From Deinococcus indicus (GTDB lineage: Bacteria > Deinococcota > Deinococci > Deinococcales > Deinococcaceae), in the NCBI RefSeq assembly GCF_002198095.1, contig NZ_NHMK01000012.1:1-64000 (forward strand): a stretch of 64,000 bases of DNA, in the 5' to 3' direction. The notes beneath the pieces are model-generated. The model was not told the DNA's origin, made no database searches, and saw only the letters and a program-made list of their open reading frames with translations. Both the position numbers and the translations under genes were made by a program. Of this stretch, positions 27,226 to 35,300 are shown piece by piece (position 1 is the stretch's first letter; the number at the start of each line of letters is the position of its first letter).

Positions 27226-27385
27226 CCGCGTTGAGGGCCGTGGGCCGACCGGATTGTTGCTTGGGGCGTTCTCGGTGGCTCGGAACGGGTTCTGTCCCGG
27301 CGAAGGCTTCGGGGCCGATGCGGTTGGGCGGTCGGAGGCGTTCCAGATGGTCGTGGCTGACGCGGCGTGCCTGGGGACTGGCTTC

Positions 27386-28503
27386 TCATGGCCGGGCGTC
27401 GTCTGGGGTTGTTGCGGGTGTGTCGGGGAGTCCGTCCTTGTTTCTAGCTATTGACGGGCCGGTCAGGCGGTCGCGACCGGCAGCTTTTGCTTCGTACAGG
27501 CGGCGGTCGGCGAGGTCGATCAGTGCGAGGGTGGAGGGCGCTTCGCGGAGCGTGGCGAGACCGGCGCTGATCGTGACGGGTGGCACGCCGGGCAGGCGCA
27601 GGGTGCGGACGCGACCCAGCATGTCGTGCAGGCGGGTGTGGGCCTGTTCGGGGGTCTGGTCGGGCAGGAGAAGCAGGAATTCCTCGCCGCCCCAGCGGAT
27701 GGCGGCGCCGCCGGGCGGGAGGGCCGCCTGGAGGGCGCCGGCGACGGCGACGAGGACCGTGTCGCCGGTCTGGTGGCCGAGGTCGTCGTTCACGCGTTTG
27801 AAGTGGTCGATGTCGATCAGGGCGGCCCACAGGTGCTGCGGGTGGTGGGCGTGGACGGCCGCGGCGGTGTCGAGGGCGGCCTGTCCGGCGCGGCGGTTGA
27901 GGATGCCGGTCAGGGGGTCGGTGGTGGCGAGGGTCTGGAGGGTTTCGTTGCGGATGCGTTCGCGGTTGACGGTCAGGCCGTGCTGGGTGAGGTACCAGAT
28001 GACGGGGAGGGTGAAGGCTGTCAGGATGACGCCGGGAACGTCGGGTTGGCGGCTGGTGAGGGCGGCGGCGATGAGCAGGGCGTACCCGGCGGCGACGAGC
28101 AGGGCGGCGGGGCGGACGGTGAGCCACGTGAATGAGAAGAGCGCGATGAGGATCAGGTGGATCAGGAGGCCGGAGGTGATGGGCCGCGCGGTGAGCGTGA
28201 CGTTGTAGACGTTGCTGGCGAACCAGGTGAGGAGGATCAGGACGCTCAGGCGGTGCAGGGAATGCAGGGTCGCGCGGGGCCAGAGGGTGAGGGCGAGGAG
28301 GGTGAGGGAGACGAGGAGGGCTGGCAGGGCCCGGTCTGCCTGCCGTTGGGGGTCGGCCTGCAGCCAGAGGTACAGCAGGACCGCGCCGTTGACGGCGGTG
28401 GCGAGGGCGGCCAGGAGTTGCAGGGCCTGCCGCTGGCGGCGTTCGCTGAGGCGGGTGGCGGTCGGGGCGGGCGTGGCGTGGGGGTCGGCAGGCCGGACGG
28501 GCG
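27386..28503 (-). CDS. Membrane-bound GGDEF diguanylate cyclase with no standard start codon
   Basis: One uninterrupted frame codes for about 370 residues. It has five to six membrane helices (for example ALLVSLTLLALTLWPRATLH and LLIHLILIALFSFTWL) followed by a GGDEF domain: DPLTGILNRRAG, ALIDIDHFKRVNDDLG and the active motif WGGEEFLLLL. No inhibitory RxxD precedes the motif. An AGGAGGTGA ribosome-like site lies just before 28503, but no ATG, GTG or TTG occurs in this frame until ATG at 27793, which would remove the membrane part and half of the domain. Either a rare start (ACG or GTC) is used or the 5' end carries a frameshift. Confidence 0.75.
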
Positions 28504-28604
28504 TTCACCTCCTGGGTGTGTGTTCCCTATGGTTGCCTGTCCGGCGGGGGAATGCAACGCGCGGGTGGGGGTCATGGGCCTGCGGTCGAGTGGTGCTGGC
28601 ACAC

Positions 28605-28736
28605 TGTTCGATCTGATCGAAGCGGTCCGGAGGGCCGCTCCGCAGAGCAGGAGGGCCCTCCTTCGGGCGTGGGCCTGGCAACCCGGCGCCTGGGCGGGCT
28701 GCTCACGGAGCGGACGGCAGTCCGGATCAGGGGCCA
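28605..28736 (+). repeat. Dispersed repeat copy 4 (degenerate)
   Basis: Keeps CTCCGCAGAGCAGGAG exactly, plus a Gly-Cys-rich core and an end GGCAGTCCGGATCA similar to other copies. The left end (CGATCTGATCGAAGCGG) has drifted. It lies between the GGDEF and MgtC genes and runs up to the MgtC stop. Confidence 0.55.
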
Positions 28737-29194
28737 GGTTTTTCCTGACCCAGCATGTCGGTCTTGAGGCGGCCGACGGTGTTCAGGACGAACAGGAAGA
28801 TCAGGGTGGACCCGACTGCCAGGACGTAGTGGGTGAGGCCGCAGGCGACGCCGATGCCGGCGGAGGCGAGCAGGCTGGCGGCGGTGGTCAGGCCGCGCCG
28901 CTGCTCCTTGCCGGAGGAGAAGATCGTGCCGGCCCCGAGGAAGGCGACGCCGCTGACGACAGCGCCGAGGACGCCGACGAGGTCGAAGCGGACGGCGTCG
29001 CTGTCGCCGCCGAACTGCAGGATCAGGCCCTCGGCGAGGACGACGAAGAGGGCGGCGCTGCCGCCGACGAGCATCTGGGTGCGGATGCCAGCGCTCTTCT
29101 GAGAGAGTTCGCGTTCCCAGCCGATCAAGCCGCACAGCAGGCAGGCGCCCAGGACCCGCAGGAGCAGGTGGAGGTCGGTGAGGGGGTCGGCCAT
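28727..29194 (-). CDS. MgtC/SapB-family membrane protein
   Basis: A 155-residue protein with four to five helices and the family pattern [51 protein letters not shown] and [20 protein letters not shown]. It lacks the extra C-terminal domain of Salmonella MgtC, as SapB-type members do. The family is linked to magnesium limitation and regulation of P-type ATPases, but the role here is unknown. The ATG at 29194 begins the similarity; the frame is open further upstream. Confidence 0.9.
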   Translation of the reverse strand: MADPLTDLHLLLRVLGACLLCGLIGWERELSQKSAGIRTQMLVGGSAALFVVLAEGLILQFGGDSDAVRFDLVGVLGAVVSGVAFLGAGTIFSSGKEQRRGLTTAASLLASAGIGVACGLTHYVLAVGSTLIFLFVLNTVGRLKTDMLGQEKPGP

Positions 29195-29478
29195 GCTCCG
29201 AGTATGGGTGGTGGCGGCGGCGGGTGTGCTGGACGTGATGAAACGGTAAGCTCCTGTCCTATTACTTGACCGGTCTGGCGGCCGGGTATAGCCGACGGAC
29301 AGGAGGAGTTGAGCGCAAGAGGGGCGCAAGCCCGTGACTTCAGTCATGGGTTAGCCCCTCCCGCCCACAGGGCGGCGAAGCCAAAGCTCCTCGTTATGTG
29401 TTAAGCTAAACGAGCAATGCCCCCACGCCGCACCAACGGCTGGGAGCGCGGCAAGCACCTGTAGGAGGGTGCTGCAAG

Positions 29479-30693
29479 ATGGAATCTATCACTCCCCCCA
29501 GGCGGAATAAGGCGTTCGTCGTCCGGCTGTATCCGAACGCGGCTCAGGCCGAGCGGATCAACCGCACGTTGGGCTGCGCCCGGTTCGTCTATAACCACTT
29601 CCTTGCCCGCCGCATCGAAACCTACCGCCAGGACGGCAAGGGCATGACGTACGCCGCGACCGACAAGGCCCTGACCCTACTCAAGCGGGAAGAAGGCACG
29701 GCGTGGCTGGCTGAGGTGGACAAGTTCGCATTGCAGCAGTCACTGCGCGACCTCGAGCGGGCGTACCAGAACTTCTTCCGTACCACCAAGAAGTCCGGCA
29801 AGAAGGTTGGCTTTCCGAAGTTCAAGAAGAAGCGCACGGGCGAGGCGTACCGAACCCAGTTCACGAACAACAACATTGAGCTTGGCGAGGGGCACATCAA
29901 ACTCCCCAAACTAGGCTGGGTGAAGACCAAAGGCCAGCGGGACATGCAGGGGAAAATCCTAAATGTCACCGTGCGCCGCGTCCATGAGGGCCACTACGAA
30001 GCGTCCGTGCTGTGTGAGGTCGAAATCCCCTACTTGCCTGCGGCCCCGAAGTTCGCGGCAGGCGTGGATGTCGGCATCAAGGATTTCGCCATCGTCACCG
30101 ATGGAAAGGAGTTCACTCATCATGCGAACCCGAGATACTACCGTCCCACCCTGAGCCGGCTCCGCAAAGCTCAGAAAACCCTGTCCCGCCGCAAGAAGGG
30201 CAGCGCCCGTTACGGGAAAGCGAAAACCAAGCTGGCTCGGATACACAAGCGCGTCGCCAATAAGCGGCAGGACTTCCTCCACAAGCTGACCACCTCCCTG
30301 GTGCGTGAGTACGAAATCATCGGTACCGAACACCTCAAGCCCGACGATATGCGGAAGAATCGCAGGCTGTCGCTGAGCATCAGCGACGCGGGCTGGGGCG
30401 AGTTCATGCGGCAACTGGAGTACAAGGCGACGTGGTATGGGCGGCTGGTGTCCAAGATCAGCCCTTATTTTCCGTCGAGTCAGATGTGTCACGACTGCGG
30501 ATTCAAAAACGCGGAAGTGAAGAATCTTGCCGTCCGTGAGTGGACTTGCCCGAACTGCGGGGAAATCCATGACCGAGACGAGAACGCCGCACTGAACATC
30601 CGGCGTGAAGCACTGGTGGCCGCAGGGATTGCGGACACCTTAAACGCCCGTCGAGAGTGTGTAAGCCCAGCTTCGGCTGGCAACGTTCGCTGA
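29479..30693 (+). CDS. tnpB: TnpB RNA-guided nuclease (IS605 OrfB)
   Basis: A 404-residue TnpB, the ancestor-type of Cas12. The N-terminal region has [31 protein letters not shown]. The RuvC core shows D in [14 protein letters not shown] in [12 protein letters not shown] and D in [11 protein letters not shown]. The zinc finger is intact: CHDC...CPNC. All catalytic residues appear present, so it may be an active nuclease using an RNA from the 3' end of the element. The start follows TAGGAGGGTG. It lies between the MgtC gene and a siderophore-binding gene. Confidence 0.93.
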   Translation: MESITPPRRNKAFVVRLYPNAAQAERINRTLGCARFVYNHFLARRIETYRQDGKGMTYAATDKALTLLKREEGTAWLAEVDKFALQQSLRDLERAYQNFFRTTKKSGKKVGFPKFKKKRTGEAYRTQFTNNNIELGEGHIKLPKLGWVKTKGQRDMQGKILNVTVRRVHEGHYEASVLCEVEIPYLPAAPKFAAGVDVGIKDFAIVTDGKEFTHHANPRYYRPTLSRLRKAQKTLSRRKKGSARYGKAKTKLARIHKRVANKRQDFLHKLTTSLVREYEIIGTEHLKPDDMRKNRRLSLSISDAGWGEFMRQLEYKATWYGRLVSKISPYFPSSQMCHDCGFKNAEVKNLAVREWTCPNCGEIHDRDENAALNIRREALVAAGIADTLNARRECVSPASAGNVR

Positions 30694-30730
30694 AGCGGGA
30701 ATCCCGCGACTTCAGTCGTGGGAGGTTCAA
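30560..30730 (+). ncRNA. Putative omega/reRNA of the TnpB element
   Basis: TnpB guide RNAs derive from the 3' end of tnpB and the element's right end, reading into flanking DNA. Here that zone contains the hairpins AGCCCAGCTTCGGCTGG and CCCGCGAC-TTCA-GTCGTGGG. The guide would then be the bases just after about 30730. Inferred from family knowledge; no promoter or boundary can be read. Confidence 0.4.
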
Positions 30731-30756
30731 TAATCTGAGTTATTTAGTCAGGATTA
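30731..30756. promoter_or_regulatory. Palindromic operator candidate before the siderophore-binding gene
   Basis: TAATC...GATTA outer arms with inner TGA...TCA, an imperfect 26-base palindrome ending six bases before the GTG start. The AT-rich centre (GTTATTTAG) could include the -10. An iron-responsive DtxR- or Fur-type repressor is plausible for this gene class but unproven. The TnpB element ends directly against its left side. Confidence 0.4.
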
Positions 30757-30761
30757 GGGGC

Positions 30762-31733
30762 GTGAAGAAGCTCTCCCTGCCCCTCCTGCTCACCGTCGGC
30801 GCGTACCTCGCCGCGCAGGGCCACGTCCTCGCGCAGACCGCCGCCACCGTCACCATCAAGCACGACGAGGGCACCGCCACCCTCCGCAAGAACCCGCAGC
30901 GCATCGTCGCCATGGACGAGGAATCCCTCGGCTGGCTGGCCGCCCTTGGGCTGCAGAGCCGGGTCGTCGGGATCGGCAGCACGTACTTCACGCCCGCCGA
31001 CCTCAACGGCACCCGCCTCAAACCCGAGGTGCTCGAACGCGGCTTCTACGGCCGCGTGAACCTGAAGAATCCCACCTTCGTCGGCGACTGGCAGACACCC
31101 AACCTGGAAACCATCACCGCGCTGAAACCGGACCTGATCGTCCGCCTCACCTGGGACGGCAACCAGAACTACGACCGCCTCAGCCGCGTCGCGCCGGTCA
31201 TCGCGTACAAGGAAGGCGGCGACGGCTTCTGGCAGAAAGGCGTCCGTGACCTCGGCCGCCTGTTCGGACGGGAAGCGCAGGCCGAGACTGCCATCCGCAC
31301 CGCCGCCCAGACCGGCCGCAACAACGCGCAGAAACTGAACGCCGCCGGCATCCTGAAACGCTACCCGAAAGCCATCGTGCTCGCGCCGTTCACCGGCGGC
31401 AGCAACTGGCTGTACACCGACGTGCGCCTCGTCCCGGAAGTGCAGGCGCTGGGGTTCAAGAACGGCCTGAGCGTTCCCAAGACCGCCGGCGTGGGCACCG
31501 CCATCAGCGACGAGGCGCTGCTCGGGCTGGGCAAGGACACCCTGGTCATCCTGTTCCCGCCCGGCGGCCGCTACAACGGCGCGGACGCCTTCCTGAAAAC
31601 CGCGGTCGGGCAGCGCCTGAAAGACCAGTCGGTGCTGTACGTCCCGGACGACTTCAACCCCTACACCGGCCCGCTGATGAGCGTGTACCACAGCAACAAA
31701 CTCACCAGCCTGATCCTCGACCGCCTGCGCTGA
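30762..31733 (+). CDS. Siderophore/heme ABC transporter substrate-binding protein
   Basis: A 323-residue exported protein of the FecB/FepB type. A signal peptide covers about residues 1-24 (KKLSLPLLLTVGAYLAAQG). The periplasmic-binding domain has RIVAMDEESLGWLAALGLQ and KPDLIVRL, the usual lobes of iron-siderophore receptors. It would bind Fe(III)-siderophore and hand it to a membrane permease. No permease or ATPase gene is adjacent. The GTG start is chosen because it begins the signal peptide; the frame is open upstream through the IS end. Confidence 0.85.
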   Translation: MKKLSLPLLLTVGAYLAAQGHVLAQTAATVTIKHDEGTATLRKNPQRIVAMDEESLGWLAALGLQSRVVGIGSTYFTPADLNGTRLKPEVLERGFYGRVNLKNPTFVGDWQTPNLETITALKPDLIVRLTWDGNQNYDRLSRVAPVIAYKEGGDGFWQKGVRDLGRLFGREAQAETAIRTAAQTGRNNAQKLNAAGILKRYPKAIVLAPFTGGSNWLYTDVRLVPEVQALGFKNGLSVPKTAGVGTAISDEALLGLGKDTLVILFPPGGRYNGADAFLKTAVGQRLKDQSVLYVPDDFNPYTGPLMSVYHSNKLTSLILDRLR

Positions 31734-31738
31734 GCTGC

Positions 31739-32266
31739 TCAGCGGTTCGACTGGCGCCGGAACTCGCTGAACACCCGCACGTGACCGTCGAAGTACCCGA
31801 ACTGTTCCTCCTGCCGCACGAACTCCTCACCGAGCGCCTCGACCCTGGCCAGCAGGTCCGGTCGGTCCGGGAAGGCCAGCGCGGCGACCGTCACCTCCCG
31901 GAACATGTCCTCCAGGTACCCGTACTGCTCTTCCGGCCAGTCGGGCAGCACCTTCCAGTACTCCAGGGAGGCCTGAACGAACTGCATGCGGGCGTCGAGC
32001 GCTTCGAGCGGCGACGCGAACCGCAGGTATTCGCGCAGCGCCTTGCTCACCTCCCCCACCCGGAAGGTCCGTTTCTTCGGATTGAACGCCTGCTGAAGCG
32101 AACGGCTGTAGGCTTCGAGCAGCGCCCCCGTATCCCCGTGCAGCCGGGCGGTCAGGTACCGTCGGTTGTCGGCGTTCAGGCCGTACAGTTCCTCCACGAG
32201 GTCGTGCAGTTCAGACTCGCTCAGGCCCGTGAGGGCCTGGCGCAGCTGGGTCAGGGTGATGGCCAT
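31739..32266 (-). CDS. DUF6155-like protein
   Basis: A 175-residue soluble, charged, helical protein. The N-terminal pattern TLTQLRQALTGLSESELHDLVEELYGLNADNRRYLTARL resembles DUF6155 proteins, whose function is unknown. It follows the DUF4132 gene by 40 bases on the same strand and may share its transcript. It converges on the siderophore-binding gene with only five bases between stops. The family name is from memory of the N-terminal pattern and is moderately sure. Confidence 0.75.
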   Translation of the reverse strand: MAITLTQLRQALTGLSESELHDLVEELYGLNADNRRYLTARLHGDTGALLEAYSRSLQQAFNPKKRTFRVGEVSKALREYLRFASPLEALDARMQFVQASLEYWKVLPDWPEEQYGYLEDMFREVTVAALAFPDRPDLLARVEALGEEFVRQEEQFGYFDGHVRVFSEFRRQSNR

Positions 32267-32305
32267 ACGCGGGCCAGTCTACGCCGCCACCTGGCCCGGC
32301 TGCCG

Positions 32306-35300
32306 TCAGCGCAGCTGTTCGAGGATGGTGGGGTCCTGGATCCTGCGGTCCTCGGCGAGCAGCAGCACCTTGCTGACGACCTCGGCGGTGCGCGGGTCGG
32401 GGTCCGCGAACGGCAGGAACACCCGGCCCTGGTGCGCGTTGTGGACCGGCACGATGCACAGGAACCCGCCGGGCTGGCGGTGCACGGCGCCGCTGCCCAG
32501 GTGGACGGTGTAGCGCGCGTGGTGACCGTCGATCAGGGCGTGATCGTTCTCCAGTCGGACGTTGCCGAGGTTCAGGAGGCGCAGCGTCTCGCGCAGCAGC
32601 GCCGAGCGCATGGCGGTGGTGCTCTGCGTCGCCTCGGGGTCCACGCCGCCCACATGCGCGACCGACACGACCAGATCGAGGTCCCGCATCGTCTCGCTGA
32701 ACACGCGCGGCGGCACCTGCGAGAGCGTGAGGGGTTCGGCCGCGCCGTGCGGCAGGAAGATCGCGGCGTTCAGGGGCGTACCCTCCACCTCGTTCGGCGT
32801 GCCGTACCCGAGGCTGGTGTCCACCCAGACGTTCAGGTTCTCGGCGTGCCAGGTGCGGCGCACGCCCTCCTCGGGTACCGGCACCCAGCCGCGGGCCTTG
32901 AGGAGCGCGGCGGCCTTGCCGGGCTGCACGTGATGCCCGTCGAAGCGGGTGCTGCGCCGCGCGTCCGCCTCGGCCGGGGTGGGCGGGTAGTACTCGCGGA
33001 ACACCTGCCGGAACGGCTGCGTGATCCGGCGGTCCATGACCTGCGCCTGGAACGCCGGCCACTGCCCGAGCGTGAACAGGTCGTGCGGATGCGCGAGCCG
33101 CAGGGCGCGCTCCCCGATCTGCTGGGCGCCGCCGGGCGTGTCCAGCGTGTCGCCCTGCCACCACCCGGCGCGGTCCTCGTTCAGGATCCACACGAGGCTG
33201 CGCAGCATGGGCGCGATCACCGGATGCGCGGCCAGCTCCGTGAGTTCCTGCGGGCGCAGGTGATCGCCGCGAACCATGGCGTCCTCGAGCGCGGCCCGCA
33301 TCCGCAGGCGCGTGGCGTTCAGTTCCGTCACGCTCTCACGCAGGGCGATCACGTCCGGCACCTTCCTCAGGGCGGGCGGCAGGGTCTTCAGGACCTTCTC
33401 GCCGCGCCGGACGGTCAGGCTGGCCTCCCCGGCGTCGGTGAGGGCGATGCCGAGCGTCACGCCCTCCGCGGTGACGGTCCGCGTCCAGTCGGGGGCGCTG
33501 CGGGCCTCCATCGCCCACACCAGCCGCTGCGGGTCGGCGTACCCGGCGGTCCGGGCGAGGTTGTGCAGGCCGATGTCGGCCGCGCGGCGTTCGCTGGCCT
33601 GCCGCTGCGCGCCGAACTGCCGGGCGCCGCGCCGGAAGTCGCTGATCACGCGGTAACGGTCCGTCAGGGTCCGCGCCGCCGCCCCCTTCGCGCGCGGCAA
33701 AGGCAGCAGACCCAGGGCGCGCACGGCGTCCTGCGCGCGCCTGTCCTGAATGCGCGCGAGGAGGTCCGCCGCGTCGATCTCCCCGAGGACCGCGCGGGCG
33801 AACGTCTCGGCGCGTTTGTGGCCGCCGCTGCTGCTGGCGTACTTCGCGGCGTCCAGCAGCGCCGCGAACCGCTGCGCGCCCAGCGTCCCGTAGGTCCGGC
33901 GGAACCACGCGACGTCCACGGCGCCCTCGGTCAGGTCGGCCGGGCTCAGGGGCGTGCGTTCGGTGATCTCGGCCTCCCAGGCGTCACGGACGTCCTGCGG
34001 GACACTCCAGTTGCTGTCGCGAGTGTGCGCGTGCAGCCAGTACACGCCGTCCTGCAGGCCCCGCCAGCCGAGCGCGCCGGACACCAGCGGCGCCCACTGC
34101 GGCGCGAACATCGCGAGGTCCAGCAGGCGCGCGTCCGGCAGGTTCAGCGCCCGCGCCTGCGCGCGGAACCCGGCGGGCGTGTCGCCCGGCAGCGGGAACG
34201 ACACCCGGATCAGGTGACTGAACGTCACGTCCCGGCTCTCGTTGCGGCCCTGGTAACCGCGTTTCAGGGGATTCTTCCCCAGCGCGGCCAGCAGGCGCAG
34301 CGGCACCGCCGCGCCGTGCACGCCCTGAAGCGCGAGCGCGGCCCGCGTGGCGGGCGTCTCCAGATCGCCGCGCGCGCCTTCCACCTCCAGTACCCGCTCC
34401 CGCACGTCGTTCACGGCTGCCAGCCAGTCCGGGTGGGTCGGCAGGTCAGGGCGGACGGTCCGGCGCGTGGAGGCGCCCAGGTCACGGAAGTTGCCGCCGG
34501 AGGAGTAGCCCCCCGCTTGCGGGCGTTCCCCGATCAGCTGGTCGAGCAGGTCGTCCCGGTTCGCCCAGCCGCACGCGTACGCCCGCAGCAGCAGCGCCGT
34601 GTCCGGCCGGCGGCGCGGGAGCTTCGGGAACGCCTGCCCCAGGTGCAGGGTGACGTTCCACAGGCGCCGCACGTGCCCGTCCGTCCAGGTCGCCCAGTCG
34701 CCGCGCGGCGCCAGGGGTTGCAGCAGGTCGCGGGGATCCTCGCGCCGCCAGGTGTACTGCGGGTCCACCTGCACCTCCACGTCCGCCGGCAGGTACGACA
34801 GCGCCGTCTCCCAGGCGTCCAGCGCCATCTCCGTGTCGGTGGGCGTGGCGTGCTCGTCGTGCAGGGCGTCCACAATCACCCGCGCGAGGTCCGGGTGCTC
34901 CAGCCGCAGGGCGACCAGCGGCCCGAGCGTGCGGTGCAGGGTGCGGCGGCGCAGCTCCTGACGGACTCCGGCGGCACTCACGGCCGGCCCGGCCAGTTCG
35001 TGCTCGCCGGCGTCCTCCAGCAGGTCCTGAAGGCCTTCCAGGTCGAGGCCCAGCAGGTCCAGCACCTCGCCCTCCAGTCCGGCCGCCCCGCTGGTTTCGA
35101 CCGGGCTGATTTCGATCGGGCTGGTTCCGGAGCTGGCAGCGTCCGCGCCGTCCAGTTCGGTCTGCAGTTCGCTGTCGGTGGTGTCGGTGCGGGCGACGAA
35201 GTGCGTCAGCGTCCAGCGCAGGCGGGTCAGGTCGCCGTCCTGCGCGTCCGGGCGGGCGTGCCACCACGCCTGCCACAGGTCACGCAGCGGCATGGGCTGA

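Larger units (their letters stand above)
29310..30730 (+). mobile_element. IS200/IS605-type element carrying only tnpB
   Basis: A hairpin CCCGTGAC-TTCA-GTCATGGG (29331-29350) lies before the tnpB gene. A very similar one, CCCGCGAC-TTCA-GTCGTGGG (30703-30722), lies after it, followed by AGGTTCAA. No TnpA (Y1 transposase) gene is present, so movement would need help from elsewhere. Exact ends are estimated. It could also be two overlapping element ends, because the two hairpins are in the same orientation. Confidence 0.7.

Noticed and set aside
29331..29350. Intrinsic terminator downstream of nothing obvious at 29331
   Set aside because: The CCC-GTGAC-TTCA hairpin matches the one at the other end of the TnpB element and is better read as an element end.
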